A stretch of DNA of 40,959 nt from Deltaproteobacteria bacterium. GTDB lineage: Bacteria; Desulfobacterota; Syntrophia; Syntrophales; UBA2210. A program made the translations under genes and the position numbers. Position 1 is the stretch's first letter; each line of letters begins with the position of its first letter. The DNA is taken from the NCBI GenBank assembly GCA_026388515.1, contig JAPLJO010000061.1, positions 1-40,959 on the forward strand, written 5' to 3'. The notes under the pieces were generated by a model. It did not search any database. It was given only the letters and a program-made list of their open reading frames with translations, and was not told the origin of the DNA. This document shows positions 7,893 through 15,550 of this stretch, piece by piece.

Positions 7893-8708
7893 ATGACCGG
7901 CACGGTGCGTCTGGAACGGAAAGGTGCCATCGCGATTGTCACGTTCGACCGCCCGGAGCGGAGAAACGCCTTCAACGAGAGCATGTGGGGTTCTCTCGAA
8001 AAGACGGTGGCGGCGCTTGCACGTGATATACCGCGGGCTGTGGTGGTGACCGGTGCCGGTGAGAAGGCCTTCTGTGCCGGCTTTGATGTCAATCCCGACA
8101 ATCCCCAGGTGTCCAGCCTGATTGACGCCGTGGGAAAACACAACCCCGTCCCCGTGGAGGCGCTGATCCGACGCATCCGCAATGCCGTGGACGGGCTGGT
8201 GACGCTTCCCGTTCCGGTGATCGCCGCCATAAACGGTCTCGCGTACGGGGGCGGCGCCGAGCTTGCCATGCGCTGTGACATGCGCATCGCCGATCCAGGG
8301 GCCATCATCTGTTTCTCGGAGGTGCGGCTGGGGCTTATGCCCGACTGGGGCGGCGGCCCGGCGCTTGCCCGGCTCGCCGGTCCGGCGGCGGCGGCGGACC
8401 TGATACTCACCACGCGGGAGGTCCATGCCCCTGAAGCCCTGTCCCTCGGCATCATAAACAGGATAAGCGCACCCGCAATGGCGAGGGACGAAGCGGTATC
8501 CATCGCAGAGACCATCGCCGGCCACGGTCCCCGTGCCGTCCGCCGCGCCCTTTCGGTCATACGCCGGACCTCCGACCTCGCCTTCGAAGAGGCACTGGAG
8601 ATGGAAACACGGGAGGCCGTCGCACTCATCGCATCGGGCGAGTGCATCCACGGAATCGAAGCCTTTCTCATGAAAAAGAAACCGGAGTTTCCCGATCCAT
8701 CGGAATGA
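7893..8708 (+). CDS. enoyl-CoA hydratase (crotonase) family protein
   Basis: 271 residues. FDRPERRNAFN near the start, AFCAGFDV for the oxyanion loop, GGGAELAMRCD with Glu123 and FSEVRLGLMPDWGGG with Glu143 are all in place, so both catalytic acid/base residues of a hydratase are present at the usual 20-residue spacing. The C-terminal helix is normal. It resembles the 6445 gene only as a family member, so the two are probably not a recent duplication. Placement right after the nitroreductase suggests a beta-oxidation-like step on a CoA ester that also needs an FMN reduction. Confidence 0.92.
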   Translation: MTGTVRLERKGAIAIVTFDRPERRNAFNESMWGSLEKTVAALARDIPRAVVVTGAGEKAFCAGFDVNPDNPQVSSLIDAVGKHNPVPVEALIRRIRNAVDGLVTLPVPVIAAINGLAYGGGAELAMRCDMRIADPGAIICFSEVRLGLMPDWGGGPALARLAGPAAAADLILTTREVHAPEALSLGIINRISAPAMARDEAVSIAETIAGHGPRAVRRALSVIRRTSDLAFEEALEMETREAVALIASGECIHGIEAFLMKKKPEFPDPSE

Positions 8709-8754
8709 CGGGGAACATCCGGGATATCCATACCGACATAAGGAGGAATCAGCT

Positions 8755-9069
8755 ATGCCGTGGTATGTCTATATGGCCTATCTCGCCGCCGGGGGCTTCC
8801 TTGCCAATGGTGTTCCTCATTTCGTCAACGGCATCTCCGGAAGGAAATTTCAGAGTCCCTTCGCGTCTCCGCCCGCCGTGGGGGAATCGTCTCCCGTGGT
8901 GAATGTAATCTGGGGCATGTGTAACTTCGCCGTAGGACTGGTGCTCATCCGCGGCGTCGGGGAATTCCGGTGCGGCCTCTCTGCCGATGTCGCCCTGGTG
9001 GGAGCCGGCATGCTCGTGACGGGGGCGGCCCTTGGCTGGTACTTCGGAAAAGTCCGCGGGACGGGGTAG
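8755..9069 (+). CDS. small integral membrane protein, family not recognised
   Basis: 104 residues, with AAGGAGG eight bases before ATG 8755. Three hydrophobic stretches are visible: about 4-18 (YVYMAYLAAGGFLANG), 50-68 (VVNVIWGMCNFAVGLVL) and 80-98 (ALVGAGMLVTGAALGWYF). Between the first two is a polar loop with PHFVNGISGRKFQSPF, which looks conserved because it holds several small and charged residues in a row. There is no catalytic motif. It follows the crotonase gene by 46 bp and is probably in the same transcript. No function is proposed. Confidence 0.7.
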   Translation: MPWYVYMAYLAAGGFLANGVPHFVNGISGRKFQSPFASPPAVGESSPVVNVIWGMCNFAVGLVLIRGVGEFRCGLSADVALVGAGMLVTGAALGWYFGKVRGTG

Positions 9070-9142
9070 TGATACAACCGGCGACACAATGTCCGGAGTC
9101 TGCATAGAGACGCCGAACCATCACCAATGAAGGGTGCCGTTC

Positions 9143-9916
9143 ATGAAAGGCCGCTTCCTGGGAAGGCCGCTTCCCCTTGTAATTGCCCACCGGGGTTTTT
9201 CGGCCCTCTTTCCTGAAAACACACTCCCCGCTTTCGAGGCCGCCGTGGCCGAAGGCGCCGATATGATCGAGCTTGACGTCACCGCGTCCCGGGACGGTCA
9301 TCCCGTGGTGATTCACGACGACACGCTGGAGCGCACCACCACGGGCATGGGGCGCGTGGGGGATTACACCCTCGCGGAACTGAAACGTCTCGATGCCGGA
9401 GGATGGATGGGGGAGGCGTTCGGCGGCACGTCGATACCCGTACTTCCCGAGGTCTTTGATGCCTTCGGCGGTAGGATCCTTATCAACGTGGAAATCAAGT
9501 CGGACGGCCTGTGTAAGGAAGAGAGCACACAGGAACTCATGCAGACGGTGATTGATCTTATAAGGAGGAAGAACCTTCTTTCTTCAGTGGTCATTTCGAG
9601 CGGCGACTATCAGGTGCTCAGGAAAGTTCGTATTCTTGACGGTGAGGTCATGCTTGCCGTGCTCGGCAACGGCCCGGAGGCAAATAGTGATGTGACGGCC
9701 CTGGTGAAGGCGGTGGGGGGTCTTTCCTATAACCCGGACCAGGCATGTCTCACCGGGGAGCTTGTTGATACGCTGCACCGCGCGGGCATTCTTGTCTTCC
9801 CCTGGTCGACGCTACCGGACAACACCGCCGCCACGATGGAGAGGATGCTGAAACTCGGCGCCGACGGATTCTTTGCGAATGACCCCGCGCTTTTCCGCGC
9901 CCGCGCCCTTCGTTGA
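9143..9916 (+). CDS. glycerophosphodiester phosphodiesterase
   Basis: About 257 residues. The GDPD-family signature is complete: AHRGFSALFPENT (His16, with Glu25-Asn26 after it), MIELDV (Glu43, Asp45 for the metal) and VIHDDTLERTTTG (His58). VEIKSDG carries a further metal-site glutamate, and PWSTLPDN and GADGFFANDP form the late barrel strands. There is no signal peptide, so this is the cytoplasmic type that splits glycerophosphodiesters into glycerol-3-phosphate and an alcohol. ATG 9143 is preferred for AAGGG eight bases upstream; GTG 9134 would add three residues. It ends the plus-strand run and converges with the HMA gene. Confidence 0.92.
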   Translation: MKGRFLGRPLPLVIAHRGFSALFPENTLPAFEAAVAEGADMIELDVTASRDGHPVVIHDDTLERTTTGMGRVGDYTLAELKRLDAGGWMGEAFGGTSIPVLPEVFDAFGGRILINVEIKSDGLCKEESTQELMQTVIDLIRRKNLLSSVVISSGDYQVLRKVRILDGEVMLAVLGNGPEANSDVTALVKAVGGLSYNPDQACLTGELVDTLHRAGILVFPWSTLPDNTAATMERMLKLGADGFFANDPALFRARALR

Positions 9917-9941
9917 GGAGCGCCTGGCACTGCTGCTCCTC
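9915..9941. terminator. hairpin between converging genes, weak terminator candidate
   Basis: GAGGAGC (9915-9921) pairs with GCTCCTC (9935-9941), starting within the stop codon of the phosphodiesterase gene. Neither side has a real T-run, so termination is uncertain. Confidence 0.3.
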
Positions 9942-9952
9942 GTTTCCAGATG

Positions 9953-10285
9953 CTACTGGGCAGGTGCTTGTGCCGGTGCGGGTGTCATTTCTTTACGTTC
10001 AGTGATGGTAAATTTTTCCTTTTCGAATTTCTGAACGATGACATCCAGCGATGTTTTTGCATCGTCGAGGGTGATGGTGACGGTCTTCTCTTTATCGTCG
10101 GTGGTAAAGTTCTTTATGCCTTCAGTGGTTTTCAGGATAAAACTTATCCTGGATTTTCCCGATCAGGTCCAGCACCCGTCGACCTTGAGCTGATAGGTGC
10201 GTTCCGCCGCAAAGGCGGCGCCCGCCGCGACGAACATCATGATACAGATAAGACTAAGTATCAATCGAACACTGTTTTTCTTCAT
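9953..10285 (-). CDS. periplasmic HMA (heavy-metal-associated) protein, predicted selenoprotein with in-frame UGA
   Basis: Read from ATG 10285 (GAGGGAG six bases upstream) to TAG at 9953, this is a 110-residue protein with one in-frame TGA (10163-10165, residue 41). Residues 1-27 are a signal peptide (LILSLICIMMFVAAGAAFA). Reading through gives an HMA fold: TYQLKVDG, then Cys-Trp-Thr-Sec, then ISFILKTTEGIKNF, EKTVTITLDDAKTS and VIVQKFEKEKF. In normal HMA/MerP proteins the same place holds the metal-binding CxxC, so the UGA replaces the second cysteine. Stopping at the TGA would leave only a signal peptide and 13 residues, while the family homology continues in frame past it. An 8-bp hairpin with a GUU loop lies where a bacterial SECIS should. 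It probably binds a soft metal in the periplasm. selA, selB and tRNA-Sec are not in this window. Confidence 0.85.
10133..10151 (-). promoter_or_regulatory. SECIS-like hairpin of the HMA selenoprotein gene
   Basis: On the minus strand CAGGATAA and TTATCCTG form eight perfect pairs around the loop GTT. The loop G is the 20th base after the UGA. As I recall them, bacterial SECIS rules ask for a small apical loop with an early G about 16-37 nt after the UGA; this fits. Confidence 0.75.
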
Positions 10286-10338
10286 TGCTGCTCCCTCGGA
10301 GTGAAATGTGTCCACCAGTGCTGAGGTAAAAAATACTT

Positions 10339-10366
10339 TGGACAACAATTCGTAATTTTATACAAT
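10339..10366 (+). promoter_or_regulatory. promoter for the MATE exporter gene
   Basis: TGGACA (10339-10344), 16-bp spacer, TACAAT (10361-10366). The start would be near 10373. Its -10 box overlaps the -10 box of an oppositely directed promoter. Confidence 0.5.
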
Positions 10367-10392
10367 GTAATGGAAATCGCGTGCGGAGTCAA
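10364..10392 (-). promoter_or_regulatory. promoter for the HMA selenoprotein gene
   Basis: On the minus strand TTGACT (10387-10392), 17-bp spacer, TACATT (10364-10369). The start would be near 10357, leaving a leader of about 70 nt before ATG 10285. Confidence 0.5.
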
Positions 10393-10413
10393 CAGGAGAG
10401 AAATTTGTGAAGG

Positions 10414-11850
10414 ATGGATCGGGGAGGCCCGGCGTGCGTCCCCTCGATCATGCCGGAACCTGAATCGTACATAATTACCGGTGTTCCCATGGGTTATGCC
10501 AGCGACCTTACGGTGCTGCCGATACCGAAACTCATCAGGCGGCTCGCCGTCCCTGCCAGCATCGGCATGTTTTTCAACACCATGTTCAACGTGGTTGACA
10601 CCTATTTTGCCGGTCTCATCTCGACCCAGGCCCTGGCGGCACTTTCCCTGTCGCTTCCGGTATTTTTCATCATCATCGCCACGGGTTCGGGAATCGCCAC
10701 GGGAACCACGTCGCTCATTGCCAATGCCTTCGGTGCCCGGAACCGCGGTGAGGCGAAGCTCATGGCCACCCAGGGAATAACCTTCGGGGTGCTCTCGGCG
10801 GCAGTGGTCTGCGGTGCCGGTATTGCTGCATCCCCCCCGCTCTTCCGGCTGCTTGGCGCCACCGATGTGTATCTTGCCGATTGTCTGATATATATGAACG
10901 TCATATTCGGGGGAACCATCTTTTTTATCCTTGCCTACATGTGCAACGCGATTCTCACCGCCCAGGGTGACACCCGTTCGTTCATGAGTTTTCTTATCAT
11001 CGGATCATTTCTCAACGTGATCCTCGATCCCTGGTTCATCTACGGAGGTTTCGGTGTGCCCGCCATGGGAATCGCCGGTGTCGCCGTTGCCACCGTACTC
11101 ATTCAATTCATGGGCGCCTGTTTCCTCGGGTACCGTGTGTACCGGACGGGGATAATCGCAAGAGAGGATCTGCAGGATATGATCCCCCGGTGGAGGCCCA
11201 TGAGGGAAATCGCGCGTCAGGGGTTTCCCGCCACCATGACCTTTCTCACTGTGGCGCTCGGGTTTTTCATAATCACCTTTTTTGTGAGTACCTTTGGAAA
11301 GGAGGCTGTCGCGGCCTACGGCATTTCCATCCGCATTGAGCAGATTGCCCTTCTTCCCACCATCGGGCTCAATGTGGCCACGCTCACCATTGTGGCGCAA
11401 AATAACGGGGCGCGCCTCTTTCACCGCGTGACAGAGGCACTTTCATGCGCGCTCAGATACGGCATTTTGCTCATGGCCGCGGGAACGATTCTCCTTTTTG
11501 CAGGCGCTCCCACACTCATCGGCTTCTTCACCGCTGATGAAACAGTTATTGCAATCGGCACCATGTACCTCAGGATTGCAGCTTTTGTGCTCTATGCCTA
11601 TGTGATACTCTATGTCAACGTCGCCGCGCTCCAGGGCGTCAAGAAACCGCTCTTCGCCGTCTGGATCGGTCTTGCCCGGCAGATTGCGGCGCCGGCACTG
11701 GTATTTTATTCTTTTATCCATATTCTCAACTGGGGAATCGGCGGCATCTGGTGGGGGATTTTCATGATTAACTGGTGTGCCGCGGCGGTGACGTATGCAT
11801 ATACGCGGCGCACGCTGCGGGCGATTACGCGCGAGGGTGCGGGCGGGTGA
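10414..11850 (+). CDS. MATE family multidrug efflux transporter
   Basis: Up to 478 residues with about 12 hydrophobic helices in two six-helix halves. The N-terminus has the MATE pattern LAVPASIGMFFNTMFNVVDT followed by YFAG, and GTTSLIANAFGARNRGEA is the conserved loop after helix 2; the half-repeat starts near FPATMTFLTVALGFF (about residue 273). Drug or metabolite export driven by Na+ or H+ is the family role. ATG 10414 gives the longest form; ATG 10489 (MGYASDL) would give 453 residues, closer to the family norm, but has no clear ribosome site. The promoter at 10339-10366 lies just upstream. The ABC permease gene starts 2 bp after the stop. Confidence 0.9.
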   Translation: MDRGGPACVPSIMPEPESYIITGVPMGYASDLTVLPIPKLIRRLAVPASIGMFFNTMFNVVDTYFAGLISTQALAALSLSLPVFFIIIATGSGIATGTTSLIANAFGARNRGEAKLMATQGITFGVLSAAVVCGAGIAASPPLFRLLGATDVYLADCLIYMNVIFGGTIFFILAYMCNAILTAQGDTRSFMSFLIIGSFLNVILDPWFIYGGFGVPAMGIAGVAVATVLIQFMGACFLGYRVYRTGIIAREDLQDMIPRWRPMREIARQGFPATMTFLTVALGFFIITFFVSTFGKEAVAAYGISIRIEQIALLPTIGLNVATLTIVAQNNGARLFHRVTEALSCALRYGILLMAAGTILLFAGAPTLIGFFTADETVIAIGTMYLRIAAFVLYAYVILYVNVAALQGVKKPLFAVWIGLARQIAAPALVFYSFIHILNWGIGGIWWGIFMINWCAAAVTYAYTRRTLRAITREGAGG

Positions 11851-11852
11851 CG

Positions 11853-12662
11853 ATGAGAGGAAAGCCGGGCGATTACATGAAACGGGTCGTGTTCCCCGCG
11901 GCGGTCGACATCCTCAAATTCGCCGTCGTCATCGGTGTCTTTATCTGGATGATGGCGGCGGGGACGGAACGTCTCGGGTATCACTGGCAGTGGTACCGGG
12001 TGCCGCGCTATTTCTTCACCGTCGAGGGCGGGCGGTTTATTGCAGGGCCTCTTCTCACGGGGCTTATGGTGACTTTTCAGATTACGGCGGTGAGCATGGT
12101 CGCCGCCTTTGCCGTGGGCCTCCTGACGGCTGTGTTCAGACTTTCCAGTTCCTTCACCGCCGCCGCGGTGGCGCGGGGATACCTGGAGCTTATCAGAAAC
12201 ACGCCCCTTCTCATTCAGATATTCCTGATCTATTTCGTCATTGCACCGGTGGTGGACATGGGGGCCTTTACCTCCGCAGTGATTGCGCTCAGTCTCTTCG
12301 AGGGCGCCTATCTCTCGGAGATATTCCGGTCGGGGATACTTTCCATCCACCGGGGGCAGTGGGAAGCCTCGTTGAGTCTCGGGATGAATACCTTCCAGAC
12401 CTATCGGCGTGTCATTCTCCCCCAGGCGGTCCGGAGGATTCTTCCCCCGCTCGCAGGCCAGGCGGTTTCCCTCATCAAGGATTCGGCGCTTGTGAGCACC
12501 ATCGCCATCTATGATCTCACCATGCAGGGCCAGGCGATTATCGCGGAGACCTTTCTCACCTTTGAAATCTGGTTCACCGTGGCGGTGATATACCTCATCA
12601 TCACCATATCGCTCTCGTTCCTGGTGCATGTGATGGAAGAAAAGTTGAACGTGGAAGCATAG
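11853..12662 (+). CDS. polar amino-acid ABC transporter permease (HisM/GlnP type)
   Basis: 269 residues. Membrane helices begin near residue 15. LLTGLMVTFQITAVSMVAAF is the usual first helix of the binding-protein-dependent permease domain, LELIRNTPLLIQIFLIYF is the conserved family stretch, and the EAA loop that contacts the ATPase is visible (FEGAYLSEIFRSGILSI, then GQWEASLSLGMN). ATG 11853 follows the MATE stop by 2 bp; ATG 11877 is an alternative. It pairs with the similar permease at 13573 and the binding protein between them, making an importer for an amino acid or similar polar solute. Confidence 0.9.
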   Translation: MRGKPGDYMKRVVFPAAVDILKFAVVIGVFIWMMAAGTERLGYHWQWYRVPRYFFTVEGGRFIAGPLLTGLMVTFQITAVSMVAAFAVGLLTAVFRLSSSFTAAAVARGYLELIRNTPLLIQIFLIYFVIAPVVDMGAFTSAVIALSLFEGAYLSEIFRSGILSIHRGQWEASLSLGMNTFQTYRRVILPQAVRRILPPLAGQAVSLIKDSALVSTIAIYDLTMQGQAIIAETFLTFEIWFTVAVIYLIITISLSFLVHVMEEKLNVEA

Positions 12663-12687
12663 TTTATTGATGAAAGGAGGGGTAGCC

Positions 12688-13512
12688 ATGAAAAGAAGAA
12701 TCTTGTGCATCGCCTTCGCCCTCGTGGTTCTTGTCGCGGCGGGGGCATACGCGGCCAGGAATGTGCGCGAAGATATCATCAACGAGAGCACCATTGAGCA
12801 GGTGAGTCAGCGGGGGGTGCTCCGCGTGGGCATGTCCACCTTCGTGCCCTGGGCGATGAACGACAAGTTGGGGAATCTGATCGGTTTCGAGATTGATGTA
12901 GCGAGAAGGCTCGCCCAGGATATGGGCGTCAAGGTGGAGTTTATTCCCACCAAGTGGTCGGGGATCGTCCCGGCGCTTCTCACCGGCAAGTTCGATATCA
13001 TTATCGGCGGCATGGGCATCCGTCCCGACCGGAACCTGAAGGTGAATTTCTCCCTACCCTACGACTACACGGGCATGTCGATTCTGGCGAGCAGGAAACT
13101 CGCCGCAAGTTTCACGACGATCGATGATTTCAATAAGCCCGGGGTATCAATCGCCGCGAGGATAGGCACTACCGCGGCCGCCGCGGCAAAGAAGTTCATG
13201 CCGAAGGCGAATCTCAAGCTCTTTGACGATGAATCCCAGGCGGTCCAGGAGGTGCTGAACGGAAGAGTCCACGCCGTTGTCGCCTCAGCACCGCTGCCTG
13301 CCTTTCAGGCGCTGAAGTATCCCGAGAAACTCTTCATCCCCGTGCCGGGAACCTTCACGAAGGAACCCATCGGCTTTGCCGTCCGAAAGGGCGACGTGGA
13401 TACGCTCAATTATCTCGATAACTGGATTCGCGTTGTCGATGCGGAAGGGTGGCTTGCCGAGAGAAAGCACTATTGGTTTGAGACGAATGAATGGGAGGGC
13501 CAGGTGCAGTAA
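12688..13512 (+). CDS. periplasmic amino-acid-binding protein of the ABC importer (SBP family 3)
   Basis: 274 residues, with AAAGGAGG seven bases before ATG. Residues 1-22 are a signal peptide (RILCIAFALVVLVAAG, AYA cleavage). The mature domain starts VSQRGVLRVGMSTFVPW, followed by IGFEIDVARRLAQDMGVKV and FDIIIGGMGIRPDRNLKV, the PBPb fold for amino acids. The second lobe has IAARIGTTAAAAAKKF and EPIGFAVRKGD. The ligand arginine and aspartate can only be guessed, so substrate type stays open. It lies between two permease genes. Confidence 0.92.
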   Translation: MKRRILCIAFALVVLVAAGAYAARNVREDIINESTIEQVSQRGVLRVGMSTFVPWAMNDKLGNLIGFEIDVARRLAQDMGVKVEFIPTKWSGIVPALLTGKFDIIIGGMGIRPDRNLKVNFSLPYDYTGMSILASRKLAASFTTIDDFNKPGVSIAARIGTTAAAAAKKFMPKANLKLFDDESQAVQEVLNGRVHAVVASAPLPAFQALKYPEKLFIPVPGTFTKEPIGFAVRKGDVDTLNYLDNWIRVVDAEGWLAERKHYWFETNEWEGQVQ

Positions 13513-13572
13513 TAGTGCGCGGGGTGATGCGGCGGGCGGAGAAGGCGCGTGCGGTGATCATCGAGGCAGGGA

Positions 13573-14472
13573 ATGGTGACAAGGAAAAATCGCATTACCC
13601 TTATTGACGTGGTGGCGATATCCCTCATCGCGGGGATTGCGGCGTATCTCGCCTGGCGGACGGCGGTGGTGATTCACTACCGGTGGAACTGGTCGGTGAT
13701 ACCCCAGTATTTGTTCCGTTATGATGAGACCGCCGGAGGGTATGTTCCCGGCTTTCTCATGCAGGGATTCCTCATCACCATCAAGCTCAGCATCTGGTCA
13801 ACGCTTCTTGCCATTCCGCTCGGCACGGTCATGGCACTCTGCAGTCTCAGCGGAAGACTCTTCTGGCGTCTTATCGCCCGCACCTATGTGGAGAGCATCC
13901 GGAACATTCCGCCCCTGGTGCTCGTCTTCATCTTCTACTTCTTCTTCAGCGATCAGATTATGACCGCCCTGGGCATTGAGAATTTTATCAGGTCGCGGCA
14001 GGAATCCACCAGGGATACGCTTTTCTTCCTCTTCGGCCCCCCGGCGCACTGCACCGCCTTCTTCTCGGCGGTCCTCACGATGGTGCTCTACGAGGGGGCG
14101 TACATGACGGAAATCATCCGGGCGGGTATCCAATCCATCGAGAAGGGACAGTGGGAGACATCGGCCTCGTCGGGACTCGGCCGGTGGCAGCAGATGCGAT
14201 TTGTGATTCTCCCCCAGGCGACCCGGCGTGTGCTTCCCCCCATGGCGGGGCAGCTTATATCCACCATCAAGGATTCGGCAATTGTCTCGGTGGTCTCAAT
14301 TCAGGAACTCACCTTCCAGGGCATGGAACTCATGTCGGCCACGTATCTCACCTTCGAGGTATGGATTACCATCACGGCGCTCTATTTCGCGCTCACCTTT
14401 CTCTGCTCGCTGGGTATGCGCAGGCTTGAGGTGGCCATGCACATCGAGGGAACGTCGTATCTTTCCGTGTAA
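13573..14472 (+). CDS. polar amino-acid ABC transporter permease (second subunit)
   Basis: 299 residues from ATG 13573. The build matches the 11853 permease: an N-terminal helix, FLMQGFLITIKLSIWSTLLA, then YVESIRNIPPLVLVFIFYFF, and the EAA loop YEGAYMTEIIRAGIQSI with GQWETSASSGLG. Both genes share an aromatic segment before the core (YRWNWSVIPQYLF here, YHWQWYRVPRYFF there), suggesting they evolved together as heteromeric halves. A longer loop near residues 130-160 sets this one apart. No ATPase gene follows; after a 120-bp gap comes an ADP-ribosylglycohydrolase. Confidence 0.9.
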   Translation: MVTRKNRITLIDVVAISLIAGIAAYLAWRTAVVIHYRWNWSVIPQYLFRYDETAGGYVPGFLMQGFLITIKLSIWSTLLAIPLGTVMALCSLSGRLFWRLIARTYVESIRNIPPLVLVFIFYFFFSDQIMTALGIENFIRSRQESTRDTLFFLFGPPAHCTAFFSAVLTMVLYEGAYMTEIIRAGIQSIEKGQWETSASSGLGRWQQMRFVILPQATRRVLPPMAGQLISTIKDSAIVSVVSIQELTFQGMELMSATYLTFEVWITITALYFALTFLCSLGMRRLEVAMHIEGTSYLSV

Positions 14473-14595
14473 AGGGATTGTGCAATCATGCATGTAAGGT
14501 GCGCGTATAAGGCAATCCCGCGACAGCTCTAACTCATCAGGACCTTCATGAGTTATATATGATTCCAGGACCGCCGTTGAAAAGGAGTATGTAGT

Positions 14596-15516
14596 ATGAG
14601 CAATAATGCGAATGCAATGGTACTTGCATCTTTTACAGGAGATGTGCTCGCCCTTGGCGTCCACTGGATTTACGACCCCGCGCGCATTGCCCGCGAATTC
14701 GGGAGAGTCGATTCCTATCTGAAACCCCGGAGCGATTCCTACCACCCGACAAGGGAGAGCGGCGAATTCACCCACTACGGGGACCAGACAATGGTGCTGC
14801 TGGAGTCCCTCGCGGCGAAGGGTGGATTCGACCTTGACGATTTCGCCGGGCGGTGGCGCACCCTCTTTAAAAATTACTCGGGATACATAGATGGGGCGAC
14901 GAAAGGAACACTGAAGAATTTCGAGGCAGGACGCGGACCTGAGGAATCCGGCTCTTCTTCAAATGACCTTGCCGGTGCCTCCCGCATCGCGCCGCTTGTT
15001 CTGTATCTGCGGAATGATCCAGAGGAACTGGCAAGAGCGGCCCGTGGCCAGACCGCGATGACCCATGCGGACTCTGATACGGTGCACGCGGCGGAATTTT
15101 TCGCCCGCGCGGCACGCCGGGTGCTCGAAGGAACACCCCCGGTTTCCGCGATGACCGATGAGGCACAAGGCCGCTTCGCCGGAACCAGGATTGAACACTG
15201 GGTTGCCGAGGGTGTGAAATCGAAGCCGCAGGAAACAGTTGCCGTTATAGGACAGTTCGGCCGCTCCTGCCACGCGCCGGAGGCGTTCCCCGCCGTCGTC
15301 CATCTCATTGCCCGCTATGAGCATAATCTTGAGGAAGCGCTCATCGAAAACGTCATGTCAGGCGGCGACTCCGCCGCCCGGGGCATGCTCGCCGGGATGA
15401 TACTCGGCGCCCATCTCGGGAGGGAAGGGATTCCTGAGAGATGGGTTTCAGAGATGAAGAAAAGAAGGGAGATAGAAAAAGCTCTCGAGAAATACAGGCA
15501 CGGTGACACCACATGA
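14596..15516 (+). CDS. ADP-ribosylglycohydrolase (DraG/ARH) family protein
   Basis: 306 residues, with AAAGGAG eight bases before ATG. The family pattern shows as FTGDVLALGVHWIYDP near residues 13-28, THYGDQTMVLLESLA (about 55-70), HADSDTVHAAEFFARAA in the middle and SGGDSAARGMLAGMILGAHLG near residue 260; the two aspartate clusters would bind the metal ions. Family members remove ADP-ribose from proteins or related conjugates. The usual DD pair of the first motif is DQ here, which may alter activity. It stands 120 bp after the permease; that gap holds two weak hairpins. Confidence 0.82.
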   Translation: MSNNANAMVLASFTGDVLALGVHWIYDPARIAREFGRVDSYLKPRSDSYHPTRESGEFTHYGDQTMVLLESLAAKGGFDLDDFAGRWRTLFKNYSGYIDGATKGTLKNFEAGRGPEESGSSSNDLAGASRIAPLVLYLRNDPEELARAARGQTAMTHADSDTVHAAEFFARAARRVLEGTPPVSAMTDEAQGRFAGTRIEHWVAEGVKSKPQETVAVIGQFGRSCHAPEAFPAVVHLIARYEHNLEEALIENVMSGGDSAARGMLAGMILGAHLGREGIPERWVSEMKKRREIEKALEKYRHGDTT

Positions 15517-15550
15517 TACGTGTGCTTGCAAGACCCCTGGAATGTGCTTA

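Noticed and set aside
11706-12794. Long open frame antisense to the ABC permease and binding-protein genes
   Set aside because: Its product is rich in His, Arg and Glu without any motif, whereas the plus strand has clear permease and binding-protein homology. It mirrors GC-rich codon positions. The same holds for frames opposite the epimerase, oxidoreductase, kinase and ATP-grasp genes.
14471-14560. GGGATTG/CAATCCC and AACTCAT/ATGAGTT hairpins before the ADP-ribosylglycohydrolase gene as a riboswitch
   Set aside because: Stems are only seven bases with long loops, and no known aptamer core was recognised; not strong enough to report as a feature.
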